The notes beneath the pieces are model-generated. The model did not search any database, was not told the DNA's origin, and saw only the letters and a program-made list of their open reading frames with translations. A program made the translations under genes and the position numbers. From Actinomadura luzonensis (lineage in GTDB: Bacteria; Actinomycetota; Actinomycetes; Streptosporangiales; Streptosporangiaceae), in the NCBI RefSeq assembly GCF_022664455.2, contig NZ_JAKRKC020000002.1, forward strand, positions 558,001 through 622,000: DNA of 64,000 nt, written 5' to 3'. This document shows, piece by piece, positions 26,108 to 34,221 of this stretch; the first letter of the stretch is position 1, and each line of letters begins with the position of its first letter.

Positions 26108-28705
26108 GTGATCGGTTTCGAGCAGATCGATTCCACGAACGTCGCGGCCGTCGGCGGCAAGGGCGTCAACCTGGGTGAGCTCGCCCGTATCGACGGGGTC
26201 CGGGTGCCGGACGGGTTCTGCGTCACGACCGACGCCTTCCGGCGGGCCGTCGCGGCGGCTCCGTCGATCGACGCCCGGCTCGACCGGCTGGCCCGGGTGG
26301 AGCCGGACGACCACGAGGCGATCCGCACCCTCAGCGAAGAGCTCCGCCGCGTCATCGAGGACGTCGCGGTCCCCGGCGAGGTGGCGGCCGAGATCGGCGA
26401 GGCGCTCGCCGCGCGCGGCGAGGGGGAGCCGTACGCGGTGCGCTCCAGCGCGACGGCCGAGGACCTGCCGACCGCGTCCTTCGCCGGCCAGCAGGACTCC
26501 TACCTCAACATCGCGGGGCTGCCGGAGGTGCTGCGGCACGTCCGGCGGTGCTGGGCCTCGCTGTTCACCGAGCGGGCGGTCACCTACCGCATCCGCAACG
26601 GCATCGACCACCGCAGGGTGCTGATGGCCGTGGTCGTCCAGCGGATGGTGTTCCCGGACGCGGCCGGGATCCTGTTCACCGCCGACCCGGTGTCCTCCAA
26701 CCGCAAGGTCGCCACCGTCGAGGCCGGCTGGGGGCTCGGCGAGGCGCTGGTCTCCGGCCTGATGACCGGCGACGTCTACACGGTCCGCGACGACCGGGTC
26801 GTCTCCCGGTCGGTCGCCGCCAAGCCGCGGCTGGTCCAGGCCTCGCCGGACGGCGGCACCGAGGACGCGCCGGTCGAGCCCGGCCGGCAGGAGCAGCCCG
26901 CGCTGACGGACGAGCAGGCGGTGCGCCTGGTACGGCTGGGCCGCCGCGTCGAGGCGCACTTCGGCCGCCCCCAGGACATCGAGTGGTGCCTGGTCGGCGA
27001 CGAGTTCCACCTCGTCCAGAGCCGGCCCATCACCACCCTGTTCCCCGTCCCCGAGGCCGGCGACCAGGAGAACCACGTCTACGTCTCCGTCGGGCACCAG
27101 CAGATGATGACCGACGCCATGAAGCCGCTCGGGCTGTCGGTGTGGCAGCTCACGACCCCGCGGCCGATGTACGAGGCCGGCGGGCGGCTGTTCGTCGACG
27201 TGGCCCCCGCCCTGGCGACGGCCGCGGGCCGCGCCACCCTCATCGGCACCCTGGGCAAGTCCGACCCGCTGATCAGGGACGCGCTCCAGACCGTCGTCGA
27301 CCGCGGCGACTTCGTCCGCCCGCGTCCCGACGAGGCCCCGGCCGGGGTGCCCGCCACCGGCCAGGCCGCCGAGATCGAGACCGACCCGGCCGTCGTCACC
27401 GAGCTGATCAGGCGGGGCCAGGAGTCCTTGGCCGCGCTCAGGCGCGACATCGAGGGGCTGTCCGGGCCGGAGCTGCTGGACTTCATCAGGGCCGACATCG
27501 GCGAGCTGCGGCGCGTCCTGTTCGACCCGCGGACCCTGCCGATGATCATGGCGGGCATGGAGGCCGCCTGGTGGCTCAACGACCACATCGAGGAGTGGCT
27601 GGGCGAGAAGAACGTCGCCGACGTGCTGACGCAGTCCGTCCCGCACAACGTCACCTCCGAGATGGGCCTCGCGCTCCTCGACGTCGCGGACGTGGTCCGG
27701 CCGCACCCGGAGGTCGTGGCGCACCTGCAGCGGGTCGCGGACGAGGGCCGGGAGGGCGACGGCTTCCTCGACGAGCTCGCCGCGCTGCCCGGCGGGGCGG
27801 AGGCGCGCGACGCGATCCGCGCCTTCCTCGGCACCTACGGCATGCGCTGCACCGGCGAGATCGACATCACCAGGACCCGCTGGAGCGAGCAGCCCGCCAC
27901 GCTCATGCCCACCCTGCTGACCAATGTCAGGAACTTCGAGCCGGGCGCCGGCAAACGGCACTTCGAACAGGGGCTCCAGGCGGCCCGCCACAAGGAGCAG
28001 GACGTGCTGACCCGCCTGCGCGCCCTGCCCGGCGGCGAGCGCAAGGCCGAGGAGACCAAGCGGATGATCGACCGCGTCCGCACCTTCGCAGGCTACCGGG
28101 AGTACCCCAAGTACGGCATGGTCAGCCGCTACCTGGTCTACAAGCAGGCGTTGCTGCGCGAGGCCGACCGGCTCGTCGGCGCCGGCGTCCTGAGCCGGCG
28201 GGACGACCTGTTCTTCCTCCGCTTCGAGGAGCTGGAGGAGGTCGTGCGCACCGGCCGGGCGGACGCCGCGCTCGTCCGGGAGCGGCGGGAGGCGTTCCGC
28301 TCGTACGAGGCGCTCACCCCGCCCCGCGTCCTCACCTCCGACGGCGAGGCGCTCAACGGCCAGTACCGCCGGGACGACTTCCCGCCCGGCGCCCTGGCCG
28401 GGCTCGCCGTCTCGGCCGGCACCGTCGAGGGCCGGGCCCGGGTCGTCACGGACATGGCGCAGGCCGATCTGGCGGCGGGCGACATCCTGGTCACCCCGTA
28501 CACCGACCCGAGCTGGACCCCGCTGTTCGTCACCGTCGCCGGGCTGGTCACCGAGGTGGGCGGCCTGATGACGCACGGCGCGGTGATCGCGCGCGAGTAC
28601 GGCCTGCCGGCCGTCGTGGGCGTGCAGCAGGCCACCCGCCTGATCCGCGACGGGCAGCGGATCCGCGTCCACGGCACCGACGGCTACGTCGAACTCCTCG
28701 ACTGA
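26108..28705 (+). CDS. rph: Rifampin phosphotransferase (rifamycin-inactivating)
   Basis: The protein has 865 residues, the usual size of Rph, which transfers phosphate from ATP to the ansa-chain hydroxyl of rifamycins. The N-terminal ATP-grasp domain starts with VGGKGVNLGEL and holds YAVRSSATAEDLPTASFAGQ (about 117-136). The central rifampin-binding domain spans about 330-740. The C-terminal swivelling domain has GGLMTHGAVIAREYGLPAVV with the phospho-carrier His at residue 823. These features also occur in PEP synthase, but the length and middle domain favour Rph. GTG 26108 gives the family length; upstream in-frame TTG 26057 has no ribosome site. It probably protects the host from rifamycins. 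Confidence 0.88.
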   Translation: MIGFEQIDSTNVAAVGGKGVNLGELARIDGVRVPDGFCVTTDAFRRAVAAAPSIDARLDRLARVEPDDHEAIRTLSEELRRVIEDVAVPGEVAAEIGEALAARGEGEPYAVRSSATAEDLPTASFAGQQDSYLNIAGLPEVLRHVRRCWASLFTERAVTYRIRNGIDHRRVLMAVVVQRMVFPDAAGILFTADPVSSNRKVATVEAGWGLGEALVSGLMTGDVYTVRDDRVVSRSVAAKPRLVQASPDGGTEDAPVEPGRQEQPALTDEQAVRLVRLGRRVEAHFGRPQDIEWCLVGDEFHLVQSRPITTLFPVPEAGDQENHVYVSVGHQQMMTDAMKPLGLSVWQLTTPRPMYEAGGRLFVDVAPALATAAGRATLIGTLGKSDPLIRDALQTVVDRGDFVRPRPDEAPAGVPATGQAAEIETDPAVVTELIRRGQESLAALRRDIEGLSGPELLDFIRADIGELRRVLFDPRTLPMIMAGMEAAWWLNDHIEEWLGEKNVADVLTQSVPHNVTSEMGLALLDVADVVRPHPEVVAHLQRVADEGREGDGFLDELAALPGGAEARDAIRAFLGTYGMRCTGEIDITRTRWSEQPATLMPTLLTNVRNFEPGAGKRHFEQGLQAARHKEQDVLTRLRALPGGERKAEETKRMIDRVRTFAGYREYPKYGMVSRYLVYKQALLREADRLVGAGVLSRRDDLFFLRFEELEEVVRTGRADAALVRERREAFRSYEALTPPRVLTSDGEALNGQYRRDDFPPGALAGLAVSAGTVEGRARVVTDMAQADLAAGDILVTPYTDPSWTPLFVTVAGLVTEVGGLMTHGAVIAREYGLPAVVGVQQATRLIRDGQRIRVHGTDGYVELLD

Positions 28706-28724
28706 ACGCCCCGCGGGCGACGGT

Positions 28725-28901
28725 TCAGCGGTCGAACCAGCGGGCGGCCGCTTCGACCAGGAACGCGGGCTCGAACGTCGCGGCCGCGCCGCCGGCCGCG
28801 ACGGCGAGCAGCACGAGACCGAAGGCCACGTCGACGGTCAGGATCATGCGAACGGCGCGCGCGGTCGCCGGCATGGGCCCGGCCAGGTTGACCTCCGTCA
28901 C
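28725..28901 (-). CDS. Small hypothetical membrane protein
   Basis: This 58-residue frame begins at GTG 28901 and has one clear hydrophobic helix (MILTVDVAFGLVLLAVAAGG) followed by a short charged tail. No ribosome site is visible, and coding is judged only from amino-acid composition and the good third-position GC. It is convergent with rph. I do not recognise it. Confidence 0.35.
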   Translation of the reverse strand: MTEVNLAGPMPATARAVRMILTVDVAFGLVLLAVAAGGAAATFEPAFLVEAAARWFDR

Positions 28902-29046
28902 ACGATCATTGTGCGGCAGGTTCAGCGGCCGCGCACCTCCCGCCGCCGGGCCGGGCGGGACGTGGCCGCCTCCGGAGGAGCTCGCCCGCCGCGTCACGAC
29001 GCTCGTCCAGGTGCCGGACCCGCCGGCCGGCGCTACGATCCGGCTC

Positions 29047-29772
29047 ATGGACCTCGACGTCGCGGCGCTCCTGACGGCGTACCCCTGCCCCGCCCCCGGT
29101 CCGTCCCCCTGCGTCGTCGTCCTGCCCGGCGGCGGCTACACCCACCTGGCCGCGCACGAGGGCGAGCCCGTCGCCAAATGGCTCAACTCCCTCGGCTACG
29201 CCTCCTTCGTGCTGCGCTACCCGGTGGGCCCGGACGACCTCCACCCGGTCCCGCTCGACACGGCCCGCGCCGCGCTGCGGCACCTGCGCGCCACCGCCGG
29301 CCGGCACGGCATCGACCCGCGGCGCGTCGGCGTGCTGGGCTTCTCCGCGGGCGGGCATCTCGCCGCCCACGTCGCCACCGCTCCGCGGACCCCCGCCGAC
29401 GCCCGGCCGGACTTCGCGGTCCTGGTCTACGCCGCCCTGTCCTGGGTCACGTTCCGGGCCACCGAGCCGCGCGCGCTCTCGCACGACCCGCTGCTCGGCC
29501 CCGACCCGGCCCCGGAGCAGTGCGAGGCGGTGTCGATCGAGCTGATCGCCACCGCGGACACCCCGCCCGTGCTGGCCGTGCACGCCGCCGACGACCGCGT
29601 CGTCCCCGTCCGCCACTCGCTGCTGCTGACCGAGACGCTGGCCCGCCTGGGCGTGCCGGTCGAGCTGCACGTCCTGCCGCGCGGCGGCCACGGCTTCGGC
29701 CTGGGCGAGCACGACCCGCAGGTCAGCCGCTGGACGGAGCTGTGCGCCGACTGGCTCCGCCGCTACGCCTGA
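29047..29772 (+). CDS. Alpha/beta-hydrolase, esterase/acetyl-esterase type
   Basis: The protein has 241 residues. LPGGGYTHLA is the oxyanion-hole strand, GFSAGGHLA carries the nucleophile Ser near residue 100, VHAADDRVVP the acid Asp and GGHGFGLG the His. The pattern matches BD-FAE/acetyl-esterase-like proteins, which remove acyl groups from carbohydrates. There is no signal peptide, so it is cytoplasmic. TACGAT lies 7 nt before the ATG with no Shine-Dalgarno sequence, so the mRNA is probably leaderless. Confidence 0.82.
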   Translation: MDLDVAALLTAYPCPAPGPSPCVVVLPGGGYTHLAAHEGEPVAKWLNSLGYASFVLRYPVGPDDLHPVPLDTARAALRHLRATAGRHGIDPRRVGVLGFSAGGHLAAHVATAPRTPADARPDFAVLVYAALSWVTFRATEPRALSHDPLLGPDPAPEQCEAVSIELIATADTPPVLAVHAADDRVVPVRHSLLLTETLARLGVPVELHVLPRGGHGFGLGEHDPQVSRWTELCADWLRRYA

Positions 29773-29848
29773 CGCCGCAGGTGAGCGCGGCGTAAGTGGG
29801 TACACCGTGCATGCGGCCACACCCGCGCGAGGTGGCGCAGCGAACGGC

Positions 29849-29869
29849 GGGGCGCTGATCCAGCGCCCC
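29849..29869 (+). terminator. Stem-loop after the hydrolase gene
   Basis: GGGGCGCTG and CAGCGCCCC pair over 9 bp around a 3-nt loop, 77 bp past the stop. There is no T-run, as is usual in actinomycetes. Confidence 0.6.
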
Positions 29870-29967
29870 GGGACAGCCCGTTCGCGGCGCACGGGTCCAT
29901 CCCGCGCGGGCCGCGGCTCTCACCACGGCTGACCTGAATACCCCGCGCGGCACACGGGAAGCGCGAT

Positions 29968-30516
29968 ATGAGGACATCATCCTGGACGGCCGGCGCCCTG
30001 CTCCGGCTCCTCCTGGCCGGCTGCCTGCTGGCGACGGTCTCCGCCTGCAACCCCGGTGAACGGCAGTCGCCCGTTCCCCGGTCCACCCGCAACCGGGAGG
30101 GCCTGGTCGACGGGCATGCCGGTCCGGTGCGGCTGCTGCACGTGCAGATCCTGGCCCCGCCCATGGACGAGCAGAAGGCCGGCGACGACCTCGGCCTCTA
30201 CCTGACGCTGGTCAACGACAGCGATCAGGCGCAGCGGCTCGAAGGGGTCAGCACCGCGCACGCCGCCCGGGTCGTCTACCGCGCGACCCCCTCCGCGCAG
30301 CGGCAGGCGGTCGCCGTGCCGATCCCGGCCGGCGCGACGCTGTCGATGCAGCAGGGGCAGAACCGCCCGCACCTGGAGCTGGTCGACATCGTCCGGCCGC
30401 TCGGGGCCACGCCCATCGACGTCACCTTCCGCCTGACCACCGGCACGACCACGCTCCGCGTCCCCGTGCTGCCGCTCTCCCGGGGGGCCGAGCCGCCCAC
30501 GCCGAGCCCGAGCTGA
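29968..30516 (+). CDS. Lipoprotein with PCuAC-like copper-chaperone fold
   Basis: The protein has 182 residues. The signal peptide ends in the lipobox TVSAC (Cys at 27). The mature domain follows the PCuAC plan: LLHVQILAPPMDEQKAGDDLGLYLTLVN, then a strand where HE and M ligands are expected, then RPHLELVDIVRPL. The Met residues of the H-x-M sites are largely missing, so copper binding is doubtful. GGGAAG precedes the ATG. It may be a structural relative with another ligand. Confidence 0.6.
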   Translation: MRTSSWTAGALLRLLLAGCLLATVSACNPGERQSPVPRSTRNREGLVDGHAGPVRLLHVQILAPPMDEQKAGDDLGLYLTLVNDSDQAQRLEGVSTAHAARVVYRATPSAQRQAVAVPIPAGATLSMQQGQNRPHLELVDIVRPLGATPIDVTFRLTTGTTTLRVPVLPLSRGAEPPTPSPS

Positions 30517-30566
30517 CGGGGGAGGAGCCGGCGCGGGCGCGTTCCTGGGCGGCTTCCCGCAGGCGT

Positions 30567-31358
30567 TCAGCCACCAGGGGGCGCCGCCACAGGGGTGCGC
30601 CGGTCCACGACGAGGACGAGCACGGCCACGCCCGCCGTCAGCGCCGACACCAGCGCCACGGGGAAGTGCGACCCGGCCACCGGGAACAACTGCCACGCCA
30701 GGTTGGACGTCATGTGGAACAGCGCCATGGCGAACACGCTGCCGCCCATGTGCCCGAACAGCCACACCATGACGACGCGGCTCGCGACGGTGCCCAGCGA
30801 CCACCAGGCGATCCACGACAGCGGGCGGCCCACCTGGAGCAACGCCGTCCAGTGCCAGACCGCCCAGACCGCCCCCAGGATCAGGCCCGCCCACGCCACG
30901 CCGTACCGGGCCCGCAGGGGCTCGGTGGCGTAGCCGGACCAGCCCAGCTCCTCCAGCAGCGCGCCCGCGAGGAACCCGGCGGCCAGCAGCGCGGTCGAGG
31001 TCACGGAGACGCGGGCGTCCGGGAGTGTGGCCCCGGACAGGCGCAGCAGCGCGTAGGACACGACCACCACGGCCGGGTACAGCAGCAGCGCCGGCACGAA
31101 CCACGCCTTCCGGCGCACCCGCCCGGCGTCGAAGGCCCGCCGCGCCAGCGCCCGCACCCCCGCCGCCCCGTCGGTGCGGAAGGCGAGGACGAACGCGGCC
31201 AGGGCCGGGCAGACCACGGCGAGCCCCGTCAGCGGCACGCCCGGCACGAGCTCCGCCTCGGCCACGAACCCCGCCACCGCGAACGGGACGGTGAACACGA
31301 ACACCAGCAGGACGAAGACCCAGACGCGCTGGACGGTACATGAGATATCATGTCTCAT
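30567..31358 (-). CDS. CPBP-family intramembrane metalloprotease
   Basis: The protein has 263 residues and about seven or eight membrane helices. The conserved motifs are LLEELGWSGY (near 134), VWAVWHW and MALFHMTSN, which together supply the Glu and His residues of the CAAX-protease/bacteriocin-processing family. It probably cleaves or modifies membrane substrates; in other bacteria relatives give bacteriocin self-immunity. ATG 31358 has TAGCTT 6 nt upstream and no Shine-Dalgarno sequence, so the transcript is likely leaderless. Its start codon overlaps that of the divergent TetR gene by two bases. Confidence 0.82.
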   Translation of the reverse strand: MRHDISCTVQRVWVFVLLVFVFTVPFAVAGFVAEAELVPGVPLTGLAVVCPALAAFVLAFRTDGAAGVRALARRAFDAGRVRRKAWFVPALLLYPAVVVVSYALLRLSGATLPDARVSVTSTALLAAGFLAGALLEELGWSGYATEPLRARYGVAWAGLILGAVWAVWHWTALLQVGRPLSWIAWWSLGTVASRVVMVWLFGHMGGSVFAMALFHMTSNLAWQLFPVAGSHFPVALVSALTAGVAVLVLVVDRRTPVAAPPGG

Positions 31359-31370
31359 GACCCCAAGCTA
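31339..31370. promoter_or_regulatory. Shared operator and two leaderless -10 elements
   Basis: The 7-bp arms CATGAGA (31339-31345) and TCTCATG (31353-31359) flank a 7-bp centre and contain both start codons. TATCAT (31346-31351) is the -10 for the TetR gene, and the minus-strand TAGCTT (31365-31370) is the -10 for the protease gene. A repressor bound here would block both. Confidence 0.65.
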
Positions 31371-32208
31371 CTCTCCCGGCGACGGCCCGTCGAGGCCCGG
31401 CGGCCCCGCCCGGCGCCGCCCCCGGCTCACCGACGAGGAGACGGCGCGCCGGATGCTCGACACCGCCCTGGCGATGGTCCACCGCGACGGCCTGACCGTG
31501 GGGCTCGACCACCTCGGCTTCGAGGACGTCATCCGCGACGCCGGCGTGTCCAGGGCCGCCGTCTACCGCCGCTGGCCGTACAAGGACCTGTTCTTCGGCG
31601 ACCTGCTGCGCGAGCTGGCCGGCGGCGCCGCGCCCGCCGCCGCGCCGGCCCTGGAGACCACCCGTGAGGTGCTGGACGCCGTCCTCGCCGCCCACGCCGG
31701 CGACCTGGCCACCCCGGAGGGCCGCCACGACCTGGTCACCGAGCTGCTGCGGGCGACCGCGGTCAGCGACTTCGAGGCGGTGCACGGCTCGCCCGAGTGG
31801 CGCACCTACCTGGCGCTGCAGGCCACGTTCCTGAGCCTGCCGGAAGGGGACCTGCGCGCCGACGTGCAGGCCGCGCTGGCCCGCTCCGAGCAGCGGTTCG
31901 TGGAGCGCGTGGCGCGCGGCTGGGAGGCGGTGGCGACGGCGCTCGGCTACCGGCCGCGGCCCGGCACCGGCTTCCCCGTGATCGCGACGCTGGCCTGCGC
32001 GGCGATGCGCGGCCTGGTGCTCATGACGCTGTCCGACCCCGGCCTGCTCGACCGGCGCGTGCCCGCCAACCCCACCGCGGCGAGCGCCGCCGCCGACTGG
32101 TCCCTGCTCGGCCTGGCCGCCGCCGCCCTCGCGGTCGCCTACCTCGAACCCGACCCGGACGTCACCTGGGACGAGGCGCGGCTGGCGGCCCTCACGCGGA
32201 CCTCGTAG
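31357..32208 (+). CDS. TetR-family regulator divergent from the CPBP protease
   Basis: The protein has 283 residues, longer than most TetR proteins because of an N-terminal basic, Pro-rich tail and a long C-terminal domain. The HTH region is VGLDHLGFEDVIRDAGVSRAAVYRRWPYKD. ATG 31357 overlaps the protease start codon on the opposite strand. It has no Shine-Dalgarno sequence but has TATCAT 5 nt upstream. It most likely represses itself and the protease through the shared palindrome. Confidence 0.83.
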   Translation: MTPSYSPGDGPSRPGGPARRRPRLTDEETARRMLDTALAMVHRDGLTVGLDHLGFEDVIRDAGVSRAAVYRRWPYKDLFFGDLLRELAGGAAPAAAPALETTREVLDAVLAAHAGDLATPEGRHDLVTELLRATAVSDFEAVHGSPEWRTYLALQATFLSLPEGDLRADVQAALARSEQRFVERVARGWEAVATALGYRPRPGTGFPVIATLACAAMRGLVLMTLSDPGLLDRRVPANPTAASAAADWSLLGLAAAALAVAYLEPDPDVTWDEARLAALTRTS

Positions 32209-32216
32209 CGGCGGGG

Positions 32217-32238
32217 GACGGCGCCGGACGGTGCCGTC
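32217..32238. terminator. Bidirectional stem-loop between convergent genes
   Basis: GACGGCGCC pairs with GGTGCCGTC (one G-T pair) around a 4-nt loop. It sits between the stop of the TetR gene and the stop of the deacetylase-esterase gene and can serve both. Confidence 0.6.
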
Positions 32239-33958
32239 ACCACCGGATGGGCAGCGTCCTGAGGTGACGGCCGAGCGCGTTCGCCAGGAGCCGGTGGTCG
32301 TGCAGCGACGGGTGCCAGTCGCAGCCGAGCAGGTCGAGCCCGAGGGCGTCGTTGTCGTAGTGGAGCGCCGACACGCGGGTGTCGCCCTGGCTGTTGCGCT
32401 CCCGGACGACCTGCTGGACGGAGTCCGCCAGCGGGGTGCCGGACATCGTCGGGTAGGTCAGCACGAGGAACGTCCCGGGGCCGTACCGGAGGCGGAGCTT
32501 GGCCAGGAAGCCCAGGTAGGCGGCCCGGAAGTCGGCGGCGAGCGCCGCGGTGCCGGCCCACGGCTCGCCGGGGTTGAGCGGGGTGGAGAAGTCGTTGATG
32601 CCGAGGCCGACCACGACGACCTGCGGCCGCCAGGTTCGCGGTGGCTGCCAGGCCGCGGTGCCGGCCGCCTGGAGGGTGCGGTCGTAGTACGTGCGGAAGT
32701 CGGTGCCGGGGCTGCTGCCGTTGTAGTTGCGCACCATGCCCATCCCGGACCAGGCCGTGAGCTGGTGGTCGGCGTTGAGCGCGCGGGCGGTGCGGGCGCC
32801 GAAGGTCTGGTCGGCGTCGGAGTTGGGGTTGATCCCGCCGGTCGCGGAGCAGTCGCGGCTGGTCGACATGTTGCCGTAGCCGGCGGTCCAGGAGTCGCCG
32901 ATGAACTCGATCTGCCGGGCGCGGGCGGCGGGCGGGGCGAGGACGCGGCCACCGGGCGCGGCGACGAACCCGCCGAACTCGCCGGGCGTCCACGGGCTCT
33001 CGGTCCGCTTGACGAGGCGCACGGTGTGCACGCCGCCGCCGAGGCCGGTCACCCAGTGCGTGGTCCTGCCGGGGGTCCGCAGCGTGACGGGGGCGCCGCC
33101 GTCGATCTGGACGTCGTAGTCGTTGGCGGCGTCGTTCAGCTCGATCCCGACCCCGGTGCCCTGGAAGCGGCCCTCGAACGTGATGCCCGGCCAGGTGTAG
33201 CGCACGCTGTCGCCCAGGTCCTCGACCCGGCCGGCGGTGCGGGCGCGGGCCGGCGTGTCGCCGGGGGCGACCGCCCGGCCGGTGACCGGCGAGATCCGTC
33301 CGGCGCACAGGCCGCGCCCGCGCAGGTCGGCGGCGATCCGCGGGATGGCCTGGACGGTGTTCGCGGGCCAGTCGTGCATGAGGATCACGTCGCCGGGCCG
33401 CAGCTCCCTGGCCTTGGCCGCGATCTGGTCGGCGGTGGCGTTGTTCCAGTCCTGGGAGTCCACGTCGGCGTTGATCTCGGTGAGGCCGTGCCGGAGCTCC
33501 ACCGCGCGCAGCCCGTCGTCGGTCTCCAGGTAGGGCGGGCGGAAGAGGCGGGGGGCGGCCCCGGTGACCCGCGCGAGGACGTCCTGGGTGCGGGAGATCT
33601 GCGCGTCCTGCTGTTCGGCGGTGAGCTGGGTCATGTGGGGGTGGTCCCAGGTGTGGTCGCCGATCCACATGCCGGCCGCGACCTGCTGTCTGGTCAGGTC
33701 CGGGTTCGCCGCCACGTTCTGGCCGACGTTGAACATGGTGGCCCGCAGCCCGGCGGTCCTGAGGGCGGCCAGCAGGGCGGGGGTGTTGCCGGGGGTGGGC
33801 CCGTCGTCGAAGGTCAGCCCCACGTAGCCGGAGCAGGCGTGGGCGGGGCCGCCGCCGCCCGCCGCCGCAGGCGCCGCCGGCGCGACCAGGCCCGCCGCGA
33901 CGAGAGCGGCCACGACGAGAGCCGCGCCGCGGGTTCTCCACCACCGTAAGACGTGCAC
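32237..33958 (-). CDS. Exported CE4 polysaccharide deacetylase fused to CE2-type SGNH esterase
   Basis: The protein has 573 residues. A Sec signal peptide (cleavage near residue 33) is followed by a NodB domain with TFDDGP (about 49-54), HTWDHPHM (metal His) and RPPYLETDD, ending in VILMHDW. A beta jelly-roll linker of the CE2 type spans about 235-345. The last domain is SGNH-like: GDSWTAGYGN holds the nucleophile Ser and CDWHPS the Asp-His. It should remove N- or O-acetyl groups from cell-wall glycans or xylan/chitin. The GTG start has AAAGGAG upstream. The 263-bp gap before the next gene shows only promoter elements near its right end. Confidence 0.85.
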   Translation of the reverse strand: MHVLRWWRTRGAALVVAALVAAGLVAPAAPAAAGGGGPAHACSGYVGLTFDDGPTPGNTPALLAALRTAGLRATMFNVGQNVAANPDLTRQQVAAGMWIGDHTWDHPHMTQLTAEQQDAQISRTQDVLARVTGAAPRLFRPPYLETDDGLRAVELRHGLTEINADVDSQDWNNATADQIAAKARELRPGDVILMHDWPANTVQAIPRIAADLRGRGLCAGRISPVTGRAVAPGDTPARARTAGRVEDLGDSVRYTWPGITFEGRFQGTGVGIELNDAANDYDVQIDGGAPVTLRTPGRTTHWVTGLGGGVHTVRLVKRTESPWTPGEFGGFVAAPGGRVLAPPAARARQIEFIGDSWTAGYGNMSTSRDCSATGGINPNSDADQTFGARTARALNADHQLTAWSGMGMVRNYNGSSPGTDFRTYYDRTLQAAGTAAWQPPRTWRPQVVVVGLGINDFSTPLNPGEPWAGTAALAADFRAAYLGFLAKLRLRYGPGTFLVLTYPTMSGTPLADSVQQVVRERNSQGDTRVSALHYDNDALGLDLLGCDWHPSLHDHRLLANALGRHLRTLPIRW

Positions 33959-34185
33959 CTGTCCACTCCTTTGCCGATCGGGACGAACGAAGGGGAACGC
34001 CTGCCGCCCGGCCCGGTTCGCACCGGATCGCGGCGATGGGGACGTTAAGGTGCCGGACCGCGCTCACGGCCGCGGACGGGCAGGAGTGCGGCGAACGGTC
34101 GCCGGCGCTCTGCGAACGGTCGATCCGCGCGCCGCGTCCGTGAAACTTACCCGCGCCCCGCCGCCTCGGCGCCCTGGCCCTCGAA

Positions 34186-34215
34186 TTGAAAAACGACCGG
34201 TCGTTCAGATAGATT
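34186..34215 (+). promoter_or_regulatory. Leaderless promoter with TetR operator in the spacer
   Basis: TTGAAA (34186-34191) and TAGATT (34210-34215) are 18 bp apart, and TAGATT ends 6 nt before ATG 34222. The palindrome AACGACCGGTCGTT (34192-34205) fills the spacer. This is a simple autorepressed, leaderless promoter. Confidence 0.75.
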
Positions 34216-34221
34216 GCCGGC

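Noticed and set aside
25859..28672. A 937-codon minus-strand frame opposite rph
   Set aside because: The plus-strand rph has clear motifs throughout; the minus frame has none and no ribosome site.
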